Of a DNA stretch of 64,000 nucleotides, positions 8,960 to 16,475 are shown piece by piece; within the stretch, counting starts at the first letter, position 1; each line of letters starts with the position of its first letter. Under the pieces are notes generated by a model. That model did not search any database. It had not been told where the DNA came from and was given only the letters and a program-made list of their open reading frames with translations. Both the position numbers and the translations under genes were made by a program. This DNA is from Longispora albida DSM 44784 (GTDB lineage Bacteria > Actinomycetota > Actinomycetes > Mycobacteriales > Micromonosporaceae), in assembly GCF_000379825.1 (NCBI RefSeq), contig NZ_KB903833.1, positions 435,022 to 499,021 of the forward strand. Reading direction: 5' to 3'.

Positions 8960-10336
8960 ATGACCTCCCTACCCCTCGGCAGCACCGCACCCTCGGCACC
9001 CGGCCCGGCGAAAGCCGCCAACCCCGGCCCGGCCAATCCCGGGCTGGCGCTGATCCGGATCGCGCTGAGCCCCGCCGGGCTGCTGGCGACGGTCGTGCTG
9101 CTCATCTTCGTGCTGCCGGCCCGGGTGATCGTGCCCGGCCTGACCAGCATCGGGCGGCCCGGCACCCTGCTCGCCATCATGCTGCTGCTGTTCTGGCTGC
9201 TGGCCAGGGTCCACCCCGACCTGACCGCACGGGGCAGGCAGCCGATGCGCTGGGGCGTCGCCGCGTACTTCCTGGCCCTGCTCGCCTCCTACATCTCCGG
9301 TGAGCTGCGCGGCCTGACGGTCATCGAGGCCAACAACTCCGACCGGACGATGATGGCCGCCGCCGCCATGCTGGGTGTCGCGCTGCTCGCGGCCGACGGG
9401 CTGAAGAGCCGGCGCCAGCTCGGGCTGCTCATGCGGACACTGTTCTGGTGCGGCGTGTTCATGTCCGTCGTGGGCATTCTCCAGTTCGCGCTGCGCAAGG
9501 ACATCACCCTGTACATCCAGCCGCCAGGGCTGGCCTTCCAGGCTCCCCCGGTCGGCTTCTCCAACCGGGGCGCCGGCGGGCTGGTCAGGGTGGCGGGCAC
9601 CGTCGGGCACTACATCGAGTTCAGCACGCTGATCGCGGCCGTGGTGGTGCCGCTGGGGCTGCACTACAGCAAGTACGCGGTGCGCAGCCTCGAACGCCAG
9701 CTGATCGCGGTCGCCACGGTGATCAGTGCCTGCGCGATCCCCCTGGCCCTGTCCCGGACCGGCATCATCGCCATCGCCATCTCGATGGTCGTCACCGGGA
9801 TCGCGTGGGGCTGGCAGCGCCGGATCGTGATCGGCATCGCCTCGGTCATGACGATGGCGGTGTTCAGCGTGATCCGGCCCGGCCTGCTCGGCACGCTGCG
9901 CGCGTTGTTCATGGCGGAGAACGACCCGAGCATCAGCGGCCGGACCGACGACTACGCCAGGGTGTTCCCGCTGATCAGCGAGCGGCCCTGGCTGGGCAGG
10001 GGCACCGGGACCTTCGTGCCGGAGCTGTACTTCCTGCTGGACAACCAGTGGCTGCTCACCCTGGTGTCCTCCGGTGTCGTCGGGGTGGCCGGGCTCGTTG
10101 TCCTGTTCAGCACGGGTGCCGGGCAGGGGATCGCCGTGTGGCGCAAGGCGTCACGGGAGTCCGACCGGCACCTGGCCGCCGTCCTGGTCGCCGGGCTCGC
10201 GTCGTTCGCGTTCTCGGCGTTCACCTTCGACGCGCTGTTCTTCACGAGTTTTGTGGTGACGTTCGGGCTGCTGCTGGGCGCCGTGGGGGCGCTCTGGCGG
10301 ATCAGCGGATCGGGGAGGCCCCATGACCGGTACTGA
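8960..10336 (+). CDS. O-antigen polymerase/ligase-like membrane protein (Wzy/WaaL family)
   Basis: A 458-residue protein with about 11-12 membrane segments. The late extracytoplasmic loop around SGRTDDYARVFPLISERPWLGRGTGTFVPE (residues about 330-360) is the conserved loop of the Wzy_C/O-antigen ligase family, with ALSRTGIIAIAISMVV upstream. It probably polymerises repeat units outside the membrane together with the Wzz-like protein two bases upstream. Ligase versus polymerase cannot be decided from sequence; gene context with Wzx and Wzz favours polymerase. Confidence 0.83.
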   Translation: MTSLPLGSTAPSAPGPAKAANPGPANPGLALIRIALSPAGLLATVVLLIFVLPARVIVPGLTSIGRPGTLLAIMLLLFWLLARVHPDLTARGRQPMRWGVAAYFLALLASYISGELRGLTVIEANNSDRTMMAAAAMLGVALLAADGLKSRRQLGLLMRTLFWCGVFMSVVGILQFALRKDITLYIQPPGLAFQAPPVGFSNRGAGGLVRVAGTVGHYIEFSTLIAAVVVPLGLHYSKYAVRSLERQLIAVATVISACAIPLALSRTGIIAIAISMVVTGIAWGWQRRIVIGIASVMTMAVFSVIRPGLLGTLRALFMAENDPSISGRTDDYARVFPLISERPWLGRGTGTFVPELYFLLDNQWLLTLVSSGVVGVAGLVVLFSTGAGQGIAVWRKASRESDRHLAAVLVAGLASFAFSAFTFDALFFTSFVVTFGLLLGAVGALWRISGSGRPHDRY

Positions 10337-11165
10337 CATCCTCATGATCACTTTTGAACGGCCGGAGTACGTCCGGCTGTCGCTGCCCCGGCTGCTGGAG
10401 ACCTGCGGGGACGGCGACCGGGTGTGGCTGTGGCACAACGGCGGGCACGCCGAGACCCTGGCGGTGGCCCGGGAGTACGCGGACCATCCGAAGGTGGCGA
10501 AGTTCCACCACAGCCCGGAGAACGTCGGCCTGCGTACCCCGACCAACTGGCTGTGGGCGGAGTCCGACGGCTCTTATATGTCCAAAGTGGACGACGACTG
10601 CCTGGTGACGCCGGGCTGGATCGAGACGCTGCGGGCCGCCCACGAGGCCGTGCCGGAGTTCGGCGTGATCGGCAGCTGGCGGTTCCTCGACGAGGACTAC
10701 CGGCCGGAGCTGGCGTCCCGCAAGACCGCCGAGTACCCGGGGGGGCACAAGCTGCTGCGCAACCACTGGGTGCAGGGCAGCGGGTACCTGGCCAAGCGCG
10801 CGGTACTGGAGGGCATCGGGCCGCTGACCGAGCAGCACTCGTTCACGACGTGGTGCCTGGAGGCGGCGCAGGCCGGGTGGGTGAACGGCTGGTACTTCCC
10901 GTTCATCCCCGAGGACCACATGGACGACCCGCGCAGCCCCAACACCGTCTACCACACGGACGAGGACCTGCTGGCCAGGCTGCCGCTGTCGGCGAAGACG
11001 ACGGGCGTGCGGACCATCGCGGACTGGACGGCCCAGATGCGCCGGTCGGCGGAGGTGGCCCAGACGGCGAGCCTCGACCTGCGGGAGTACTTCGGCTGGC
11101 GGAAGACGAAGCGTTCCGTGATCCGGCGGATCCGGCGGACCCTGACCGGCAAGGCGCCCTGGTGA
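10323..11165 (+). CDS. Family 2 glycosyltransferase
   Basis: A 280-residue GT2 protein: TDILMITFERPEYVRLSLPRLLE at the N terminus, HSPENVGLRTPTNWLWAE, then SYMSKVDDDCLVTPGWIE, whose DDD is the metal-binding motif (about residues 88-90). The acceptor region contains GSWRFLDEDYRPE and SGYLAKRAVLEGIG. Its start overlaps the polymerase gene by 14 bp and its end overlaps the next gene (GTGA). The specific sugar is not predictable. Confidence 0.87.
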   Translation: MTGTDILMITFERPEYVRLSLPRLLETCGDGDRVWLWHNGGHAETLAVAREYADHPKVAKFHHSPENVGLRTPTNWLWAESDGSYMSKVDDDCLVTPGWIETLRAAHEAVPEFGVIGSWRFLDEDYRPELASRKTAEYPGGHKLLRNHWVQGSGYLAKRAVLEGIGPLTEQHSFTTWCLEAAQAGWVNGWYFPFIPEDHMDDPRSPNTVYHTDEDLLARLPLSAKTTGVRTIADWTAQMRRSAEVAQTASLDLREYFGWRKTKRSVIRRIRRTLTGKAPW

Positions 11166-11944
11166 CCGTGCCCGCCTCCGGCGCTACCGTCGTCGTCCCC
11201 GCGCACAACGACGCGGCCGGGCTGGCCAGGCTCCTTCCCGAGCTGGCCGGCCTGGACGTGATCGTCGTCGCCAACGGCTGCACGGACGACACGGCCGGCG
11301 TGGCCCGGGCGGCCGGAGTGCGGGTGATCGAGCTGCCCGAGGCCTCCAAGGCGGCGGCCCTGAACGCCGGCGACGCCGAGGCCGGAGGCTTCCCCCGGAT
11401 CTACCTGGACGCCGACGTGCGGGTCACTGGCGCCGGCGTCCGGGCCCTGATCAGCCTGTTCCGCGACGAGCGGGTGCTGGCTGGGACCGTCCGGCGCAAA
11501 CTCGACGTCAGCGGCCGGCCGTGGGTGCTGCGCGGCTACTACGCGGTGCAGGACCGGCTGCCGGTGTACCAGAAGGCGCTGTTCGGGCGGGGCATCATCG
11601 GCCTGAGCGAGCAGGGCCGGGCCCGGTTCGAGACCTTCGGCGAAGGCGGGCTGATCGCCGACGACCTGTTCCTCGACCGGCTCTTCACGGCCGAGGAGAA
11701 GGCCGTCGCCGACGCGGACTCCCTTGTGGACACATCACCGGACACCGGAGCTCTGATCAGCAGGCTGGCGCGCGTCCGGACCGGCACAGCGCAGCAGGGC
11801 CCGACCGGCAGCCGGACCGCGTGGATCAGGGTGACCGCGCCCCGGCCGTGGCTGTGGCCGGCCGCCGTCTGCTACGCCGCCATCACCCTCGCGGCCGACC
11901 GGCGGCGGAAACGAGCACCCGTGACCTGGGAGGTAGCCCGGTGA
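11162..11944 (+). CDS. Family 2 glycosyltransferase
   Basis: A 260-residue protein beginning VTVPASGATVVVPAHNDAAGLARLLPEL. It has IVVANGCTDDTAGVAR and IYLDADVRVTG, giving the DxD at about residues 80-82, and a later GEGGLIADDLFLDRLF that resembles the catalytic-base/ED region of GT2 enzymes. A hydrophobic stretch near residues 228-245 (PWLWPAAVCYAAITLAA) may be a membrane anchor. GTG 11162 overlaps the previous TGA; GTG 11168 is an alternative. Confidence 0.82.
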   Translation: MTVPASGATVVVPAHNDAAGLARLLPELAGLDVIVVANGCTDDTAGVARAAGVRVIELPEASKAAALNAGDAEAGGFPRIYLDADVRVTGAGVRALISLFRDERVLAGTVRRKLDVSGRPWVLRGYYAVQDRLPVYQKALFGRGIIGLSEQGRARFETFGEGGLIADDLFLDRLFTAEEKAVADADSLVDTSPDTGALISRLARVRTGTAQQGPTGSRTAWIRVTAPRPWLWPAAVCYAAITLAADRRRKRAPVTWEVAR

Positions 11945-12816
11945 CCGCCAGAGTGACGGTCGTCCTCGTCGCATACAACACCCGCGAGCTCATCCTGAAA
12001 TGCCTGGCCGGCCTGCCGTCCGATGTGGACGTGATCGTGGTCGACAACTCGCCGGGCGACGCGGAGGCCGAGGCGATCGAGGCCGCCTACCCCGCCGTCA
12101 CGGTGATCCGCTCGCCGGAGAACCTCGGCTTCGGCCGGGCGGTCAATCTGGCTGCGGCTCAGGCCACAACCCCTTATCTGTTACTCGTTAACCCCGACAC
12201 GGAACCGGTCGGTGACCCGGTCGCATCGCTCCTGGCCCACGCGGAGGCCAGCCCGGCCCGCGGTATCTACGCTGGGCGCACCCTCACAGCCGCACAGCTG
12301 GACGACGGCCGGTCCGTGTTCGGCCTGCCGTCCCTGTGGGGATACCTCTGCTTCGCGGCCGGGCTCTCCTCGGTGTTCCGGAAGTCGCGGCTGTTCAACC
12401 CGGAGGAGCTGCCGGGGCTGTCCCGGGCGGCCGGCGGGCCCGTACCTGCGGCGTCCGGCTGCCTGCTCCTCGTCGAGCGCGCGCTGTTCGAGGAGCTGGG
12501 CGGCTTCGACCCCCGCTACTTCATGTACTCCGAGGACGTCGACCTGTCCTACCGCGCGGCGAAGCTGGGGCGCGGGCCGGTGCTCGTACCGGAGGCGATG
12601 GTCGTGCACGTGGGTGGCGCCTCGTCGAGCAGTACGAACAAGAGGGTCATGGTCCTCAAGGGCAAGGTGACCTTCGTCAGGCTGCGCTGGCCCGCCGCGA
12701 AGGCCCGGCTGGCCCTGGGCCTGATCAGTGCCGGGGTGTGGCTGCGCAGCCGCGCGGGGGCTGGCTGGCGGGAGGTCTGGGCCAAGCGGGGAGAGTGGCG
12801 GGCAGGCTGGCTGTGA
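11941..12816 (+). CDS. Family 2 glycosyltransferase, rhamnosyltransferase-like
   Basis: A 291-residue GT2 enzyme. It starts ARVTVVLVAYNTRELILKCLAGL, then VIVVDNSPGDAEAEAI, SPENLGFGRAVNLAAAQ and LLVNPDTEP, followed by ASGCLLLVERALFEELGGFDPRYFMYSEDVDLSYRAAKLG. The sGFDexFFmYsEDvDLc-type segment is typical of WbbL/rhamnosyltransferase-like GT2 proteins. With an RmlC homologue nearby, L-rhamnose transfer is plausible but unproven. GTGA overlaps exist at both ends. Confidence 0.88.
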   Translation: MTARVTVVLVAYNTRELILKCLAGLPSDVDVIVVDNSPGDAEAEAIEAAYPAVTVIRSPENLGFGRAVNLAAAQATTPYLLLVNPDTEPVGDPVASLLAHAEASPARGIYAGRTLTAAQLDDGRSVFGLPSLWGYLCFAAGLSSVFRKSRLFNPEELPGLSRAAGGPVPAASGCLLLVERALFEELGGFDPRYFMYSEDVDLSYRAAKLGRGPVLVPEAMVVHVGGASSSSTNKRVMVLKGKVTFVRLRWPAAKARLALGLISAGVWLRSRAGAGWREVWAKRGEWRAGWL

Positions 12817-13877
12817 TCACCTCCGAGCTGCTCAACGAGGACACCCACCAGGTGACCCCTCGCCGCCCGCTCTGGTTCGTGCTCGTGATGATCGGCCTGG
12901 TCCTGGGGGCCGTGGCCGTCCTCGGTGGTTTCAGCCTCGTCCCCGACCCGGAGCCGGCCGGGCACGAGCGGCCGCTGGCCGGCGCCCAGCCCAGCGACGC
13001 CGGGCCGGTACCGACGAAGGTCCACCGGCCCGCCGACCCGGACGCGCAGCGCACGACGGGCACCCGGACGGACACCACGGGCTGGCCCGGGCCCTCGAAC
13101 ACGGGAGTCCCGGCGGGGCGCGCGCTGACCCCGATGGGCGGCATGAGCATCACCAGGGACGGCACGGTCATCGACGGCGCGGACATCACCGGCTGCGTGA
13201 CCGTCAAGGCCAGCAACGTGACGATCCGCAACAGCCGGATCCGGGGCGCGTGCGCGGTCGGGACGGTCCGGACCGACCTCTATGGACTGACGCTCAACAC
13301 GCGCCTGGAGAACGTGGAGGTCGATGGGCAGCGCCGCGCCCCGACCTGGCCGCTCATCGTCGGCTCGAACTTCACCTGCCTGCGGTGCAACCTGCACAGC
13401 GGCGGCAGCCAGCTCCACTTCACCGACAACGTGACGGTGCTCAGCTCGTGGCTGCACGACCCCTACCAGGCCGGGACGAGCCAGAACAGCGCGATGGCCA
13501 GCCACGGGGGCGGCGGCAGCGTGATCCGGGGCAACACACTGGACTGCGGCACGGCGGAGAACTGCTCGGCGGCCCTGGCACTGTACGGCAACTTCGGCCC
13601 GATCCACGACGTGCTGATCGAGGGCAACCTGCTGTCGGGCGGCGCCTACTGCATGTACGCGGGCAGCCTGCCCACCCGGCCCTTCCCGGTCGCCACGAAC
13701 GTGCGGGTGGTCGGCAACGCGTTCGCACGAGCACCGTACGCGCGCTGTGGTTTCAACGGGGCCGCGACAGCCTGGGTACGCGACGGCGGCAACGAATGGC
13801 GCGGCAACTACTGGAACGAGCCGGGCCGCCCGCCGGTACCTGACCCGGTGGCGGAAGCGGCTCAGCGGCGCCGCTGA
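12813..13877 (+). CDS. Membrane-anchored or secreted right-handed beta-helix protein
   Basis: A 354-residue protein. A short cytoplasmic N terminus is followed by one helix (about 25-43, FVLVMIGLVLGAVAVLGGF), a Pro/Thr-rich linker, and then GWPGPSNTGVPAG leading into a repetitive region (TVIDGADITGCVTVKASNVTIRNSRIRG, ENVEVDG, DVLIEGNLLSGG, NVRVVGNAF) with the spacing of parallel beta-helix coils. Ten or so cysteines suggest disulfides outside the cell. Proteins of this shape bind or cut polysaccharides; as last gene of the glycan operon it may be a lyase or modifying enzyme, but no catalytic residues are recognised. The GTG overlaps the upstream stop. Confidence 0.8.
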   Translation: MITSELLNEDTHQVTPRRPLWFVLVMIGLVLGAVAVLGGFSLVPDPEPAGHERPLAGAQPSDAGPVPTKVHRPADPDAQRTTGTRTDTTGWPGPSNTGVPAGRALTPMGGMSITRDGTVIDGADITGCVTVKASNVTIRNSRIRGACAVGTVRTDLYGLTLNTRLENVEVDGQRRAPTWPLIVGSNFTCLRCNLHSGGSQLHFTDNVTVLSSWLHDPYQAGTSQNSAMASHGGGGSVIRGNTLDCGTAENCSAALALYGNFGPIHDVLIEGNLLSGGAYCMYAGSLPTRPFPVATNVRVVGNAFARAPYARCGFNGAATAWVRDGGNEWRGNYWNEPGRPPVPDPVAEAAQRRR

Positions 13878-13929
13878 GCGCCAGGCCGCTCCCCCGGCCA
13901 GCACGTCCCGCAGTGAGACAATCGGGCAT

Positions 13930-14385
13930 ATGGGTATCCAGCAGATGCACCACGTCAGCGTCGTGGTGGACGACCTCGACGCGGCCAAGGGGTTCTTCAC
14001 CGAGCTCGGGATGGAACTCGAGGACGAGATGCCGGTCCACGGGCCCTGGGTCGACCGGATCAACGGGCTCGACGGCGTCCGGGTCGACATCGCGATGATG
14101 CGGACCCCGGACGGCCACAGCCGGCTGGAGCTGACGAGGTTCCGCTCCCCGGCCCTGACGGCAGCCGAGCCCGGCAACGCGCCGCCGAACACGCTCGGGC
14201 TGCGCAGCGTCATGTTCGCCGTCGACGACCTCCGCGACGTCCTCGCCCGGCTGCGCGCGCACGGAGGCGAGCTCATCGGCGAGGTGGTCCCGTACGAGGA
14301 CATCTACCTGCTCTGTTACGTGCGGGGGCCCGGGGGCATCATCGTCGCCCTCGCCGAACCACTCAAGGACGCGGTACGTCCTTGA
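13930..14385 (+). CDS. VOC (glyoxalase/bleomycin-resistance) family protein
   Basis: A 151-residue protein with the paired beta-alpha-beta-beta-beta layout: HHVSVVVDDLDAAKGFFTELGMELED at the start and GLRSVMFAVDDLRDVLARLRAHGGELIGE in the second half, ending DIYLLCYVRGPGGIIVALAE. Possible metal ligands are the histidine in MHHVSVVV and the glutamate in IVALAE. The substrate is unknown. ATG 13930 is chosen; GACAAT 7 nt upstream could be a weak leaderless -10. Its last 23 bp overlap the convergent hydrolase gene. Confidence 0.85.
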   Translation: MGIQQMHHVSVVVDDLDAAKGFFTELGMELEDEMPVHGPWVDRINGLDGVRVDIAMMRTPDGHSRLELTRFRSPALTAAEPGNAPPNTLGLRSVMFAVDDLRDVLARLRAHGGELIGEVVPYEDIYLLCYVRGPGGIIVALAEPLKDAVRP

Positions 14386-15142
14386 AGGCCGCCAGGGTGC
14401 GGTCGGCGTAGGCGCTGGAGTCCCCGGCGGACATCTCGCCGGACCAGTCGCGCGGCAGCGGGTACGCGGCGGGGTTCACCCGGCGGACGATCTCGTCGAG
14501 CACGGTCTCCGCGTCGCCGACCCACAGGTGCTTCGCGCCGTCGATGCCGATCACCTCGGCCTGCGGGACGACCGAGAAGCGTTCCCGGGCCTCGGCGGGC
14601 CGCAGGTAGTCGTCGAACTCCGGCACGAGAGCTGTCAGCCGCTTGCCGTCGGCAGCCCAGGCGTCCAGATCGGACGGTGCGGAGAAGCGCAGCGGCGGCG
14701 AGAGCAGGACAGCACCCTTCACCTCCGGGTCGAGCCCATACTTGAGCACCAGGTCCGTGCCGAACGACCAGCCGATCAGCCAGATGTCGGGCAGGTCGCC
14801 GAACTCCGCGAACTCCAGCGCGGCGGCCACGTCGAAGCGCTCGGTCTCCCCGTTGCCGAACTCGCCCTCACTGGTGCCACGGACACTCGACGTACCCCGC
14901 GTGTTGAAGCGCAGGACGGCCAGGTCGGCGAGGGCCGGGAGACGCCAGGCCGCCTTGCGGTACACGTGGCTGTCCATCATCCCGCCGTGCGTCGGCAGCG
15001 GGTGCAGGCACACGAGCGTGGCGACCGGATCCTTCCCGGCGGGCAGCGCCAGCTCCCCCACCAGCTTCAGGCCGTCGGCCGTGTGCAGCTCGATGTCCTC
15101 CCGCCGGGCCGGCAAGATCGAGTTGGCGCGGATGAGGGCCAC
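14363..15142 (-). CDS. Alpha/beta hydrolase
   Basis: A 259-residue alpha/beta-hydrolase fold protein. It contains TLVCLHPLPTHGGMMDSHVYR (oxyanion-hole region), LRFNTRGTSSVRG, and the nucleophile elbow IWLIGWSFGTDLVLKYG with Ser at about residue 129. The late IDGAKHLWVGD probably carries the catalytic histidine. The form resembles the short serine hydrolases annotated only as alpha/beta hydrolase in actinobacteria. The small zinc-ribbon-like gene upstream is on the same strand. The substrate is unknown. Confidence 0.85.
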   Translation of the reverse strand: MALIRANSILPARREDIELHTADGLKLVGELALPAGKDPVATLVCLHPLPTHGGMMDSHVYRKAAWRLPALADLAVLRFNTRGTSSVRGTSEGEFGNGETERFDVAAALEFAEFGDLPDIWLIGWSFGTDLVLKYGLDPEVKGAVLLSPPLRFSAPSDLDAWAADGKRLTALVPEFDDYLRPAEARERFSVVPQAEVIGIDGAKHLWVGDAETVLDEIVRRVNPAAYPLPRDWSGEMSAGDSSAYADRTLAAFKDVPRP

Positions 15143-15283
15143 GGCTGAGTCCTTCCGAAGAGCGGGCCGTACGAGGGGGTCCGTACGTGAGGGGGCTTCC
15201 AGTGCGATTGTCTCCGTGCGAGCGGCGGCGGCGGCCAGGATCAGCGGGAAAAGCGACCGCGATCACGGGACGGCGGGCGGCCT

Positions 15284-15595
15284 TCAGTACTTCGGGGCCG
15301 ACCGGCCGCGCTGGAGCCGGGGAGTCCGGTGCTGCCGCGAACGCCAGCACGGGGTGTGCCAGTGCCGCCGGTCCCCCGGGTCGCCGTCCACCTGCCACGC
15401 AACCACGTGCGGCACGCCGGACGGGATCTCCTGGTCGCAGCCAGGACAGCGGTACACCTTGCCGGTGCCGCTGCCCGCGAGCGTGCGGACCAGCCAGTCA
15501 CCATCGGCGGCGGGCTCGACGGAATCCAGGGATCGGCGCGCCCGGCCCTCGTCGTCAGCCTGGTCGCGCAGTCGGCGGTTATGACGGGGGCTCAC
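15284..15595 (-). CDS. Small conserved actinobacterial protein with a CxxC-H-C cluster
   Basis: A 103-residue basic protein. The core is GKVYRCPGCDQEIPSGVPHVVAWQ followed by RRHWHTPCW, giving a possible zinc site of two cysteines (CPGC), histidines and a later cysteine. I recognise this as a conserved actinobacterial family of unknown function often found beside this alpha/beta hydrolase. The start GTG 15595 is supported by TATTCT 7 nt upstream (leaderless layout) and by the family start SPRHNRR; the frame continuing upstream to 15838 has low-quality composition. Confidence 0.75.
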   Translation of the reverse strand: MSPRHNRRLRDQADDEGRARRSLDSVEPAADGDWLVRTLAGSGTGKVYRCPGCDQEIPSGVPHVVAWQVDGDPGDRRHWHTPCWRSRQHRTPRLQRGRSAPKY

Positions 15596-15602
15596 GTTCA
15601 GA

Positions 15603-15608
15603 AGAATA
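15603..15608 (-). promoter_or_regulatory. Putative leaderless -10 box
   Basis: TATTCT on the minus strand ends 7 nt before the GTG at 15595. No ribosome binding site is visible. The rest of the gap to 15,844 shows nothing recognisable. Confidence 0.4.
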
Positions 15609-15844
15609 ACCGGCCGCCGCCCGGGTCGCGGACCGGCGCTGGCCAGTCGATCATGGCTTGTCAATCGGATATCAGCGGGCTGAACGGGCCGGGCCGGGCG
15701 ATTCCGGACAGCGCTTGGCACGCCATCACGCGGCCAGGGTGCGCGGCTCCGGGCGCAAGGCTCCGGCTGCGGGGGCCGGGGGCTGCGGCACGGGTACAAA
15801 ATGATGGGTTTGATCTGACGCGAGGCGGCCCGCGCCACCAGGGG

Positions 15845-16300
15845 CTACTTGATCGACAAGGGGATGACTCTGCCGGTGACCGGGGCAGTGCAGGCTGCCT
15901 TGTCGCAGACCTGGTAGGTGAGCTTGACCTGGATCTGGCCCGGCTTGTCGTCCGGGCGCTTGACCGGCTGGGTGGCCCGGACGGTGGTCGAAGAGTAGAC
16001 CTGGACGGTGAAGTCCTTGCGGGTGACCGGGGTCGGCAGACTCGGCTCGCCGTCGGCGGTGGCGGCTCCGGACACCTCGATCTTCAGGCCGGCCACGACG
16101 CGGGCACCCGAGGCCACCGGCTTGAGGGTCACCCGGATCTTGTCGCCGGCGAGCACGCCGTTCTGGAACTCCACCTTCACCTCCGCCCCGCCCTCGGTGA
16201 AGGTGGCCGGCTCTGCCTTGCCCCCGCCGCCGAGCAGCAGGGAACCGAGCAGGATCACCGCGAGCACAGCTGCGGCGATGATGATGACGCGCTTGGTCAC
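15845..16300 (-). CDS. Exported protein with a DsbD N-terminal-like domain
   Basis: A 151-residue protein with an N-terminal signal anchor (KRVIIIAAAVLAVILLGSLLLGG, residues about 4-26) and a beta-rich outer part ending IQVKLTYQVCDKAACTAPVTGRVIPLSIK. The Y-x-x-C-x5-C-x2-P pattern at the end resembles the C-x-x-x-x-x-C-x-P strand of the DsbD alpha domain (thiol exchange). No membrane DsbD/CcdA partner is adjacent, so the function is uncertain. GTG 16300 is chosen because GGAG lies 8 nt upstream. Confidence 0.6.
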   Translation of the reverse strand: MTKRVIIIAAAVLAVILLGSLLLGGGGKAEPATFTEGGAEVKVEFQNGVLAGDKIRVTLKPVASGARVVAGLKIEVSGAATADGEPSLPTPVTRKDFTVQVYSSTTVRATQPVKRPDDKPGQIQVKLTYQVCDKAACTAPVTGRVIPLSIK

Positions 16301-16333
16301 GTCGGCGCTCCGAGGGGGTGGAGTCGGGCGGTC

Positions 16334-16368
16334 CCGCCACTGTGGTGGCAGTCCTACCACTATGGCGG
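16334..16368. promoter_or_regulatory. 35-bp imperfect inverted repeat, possible operator
   Basis: Arms 16334-16346 and 16356-16368 match at 11 of 13 positions around a 9-nt centre, 34-68 bp upstream of the minus-strand gene starting at 16300. The position suits an operator or promoter element; no regulator is known. Confidence 0.35.
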
Positions 16369-16403
16369 TCAGTCCGGCGTGAGGTCCAGCCGAGAAAGCC
16401 AGC

Positions 16404-16455
16404 GGGCTGGATCTGTTTCCAGACAGGAGGTTTCCCTGCGGAACAGATCCAGCCC
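16404..16455 (-). terminator. Terminator hairpin after the double hydroxyacyl-CoA dehydrogenase gene
   Basis: A perfect 14-bp stem (16404-16417 with 16442-16455) encloses a 24-nt loop that itself can form a 4-bp helix. It lies 20 bp beyond the stop codon at 16476, separating two minus-strand transcription units. Confidence 0.7.
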
Positions 16456-16475
16456 TGATGGCCGGCGCGTACCGG

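Noticed and set aside
14643-15584. A 313-codon plus-strand frame over the alpha/beta hydrolase and CPGC genes
   Set aside because: Ser/Arg/Pro-rich shadow with no motif; the opposing genes have clear family features.
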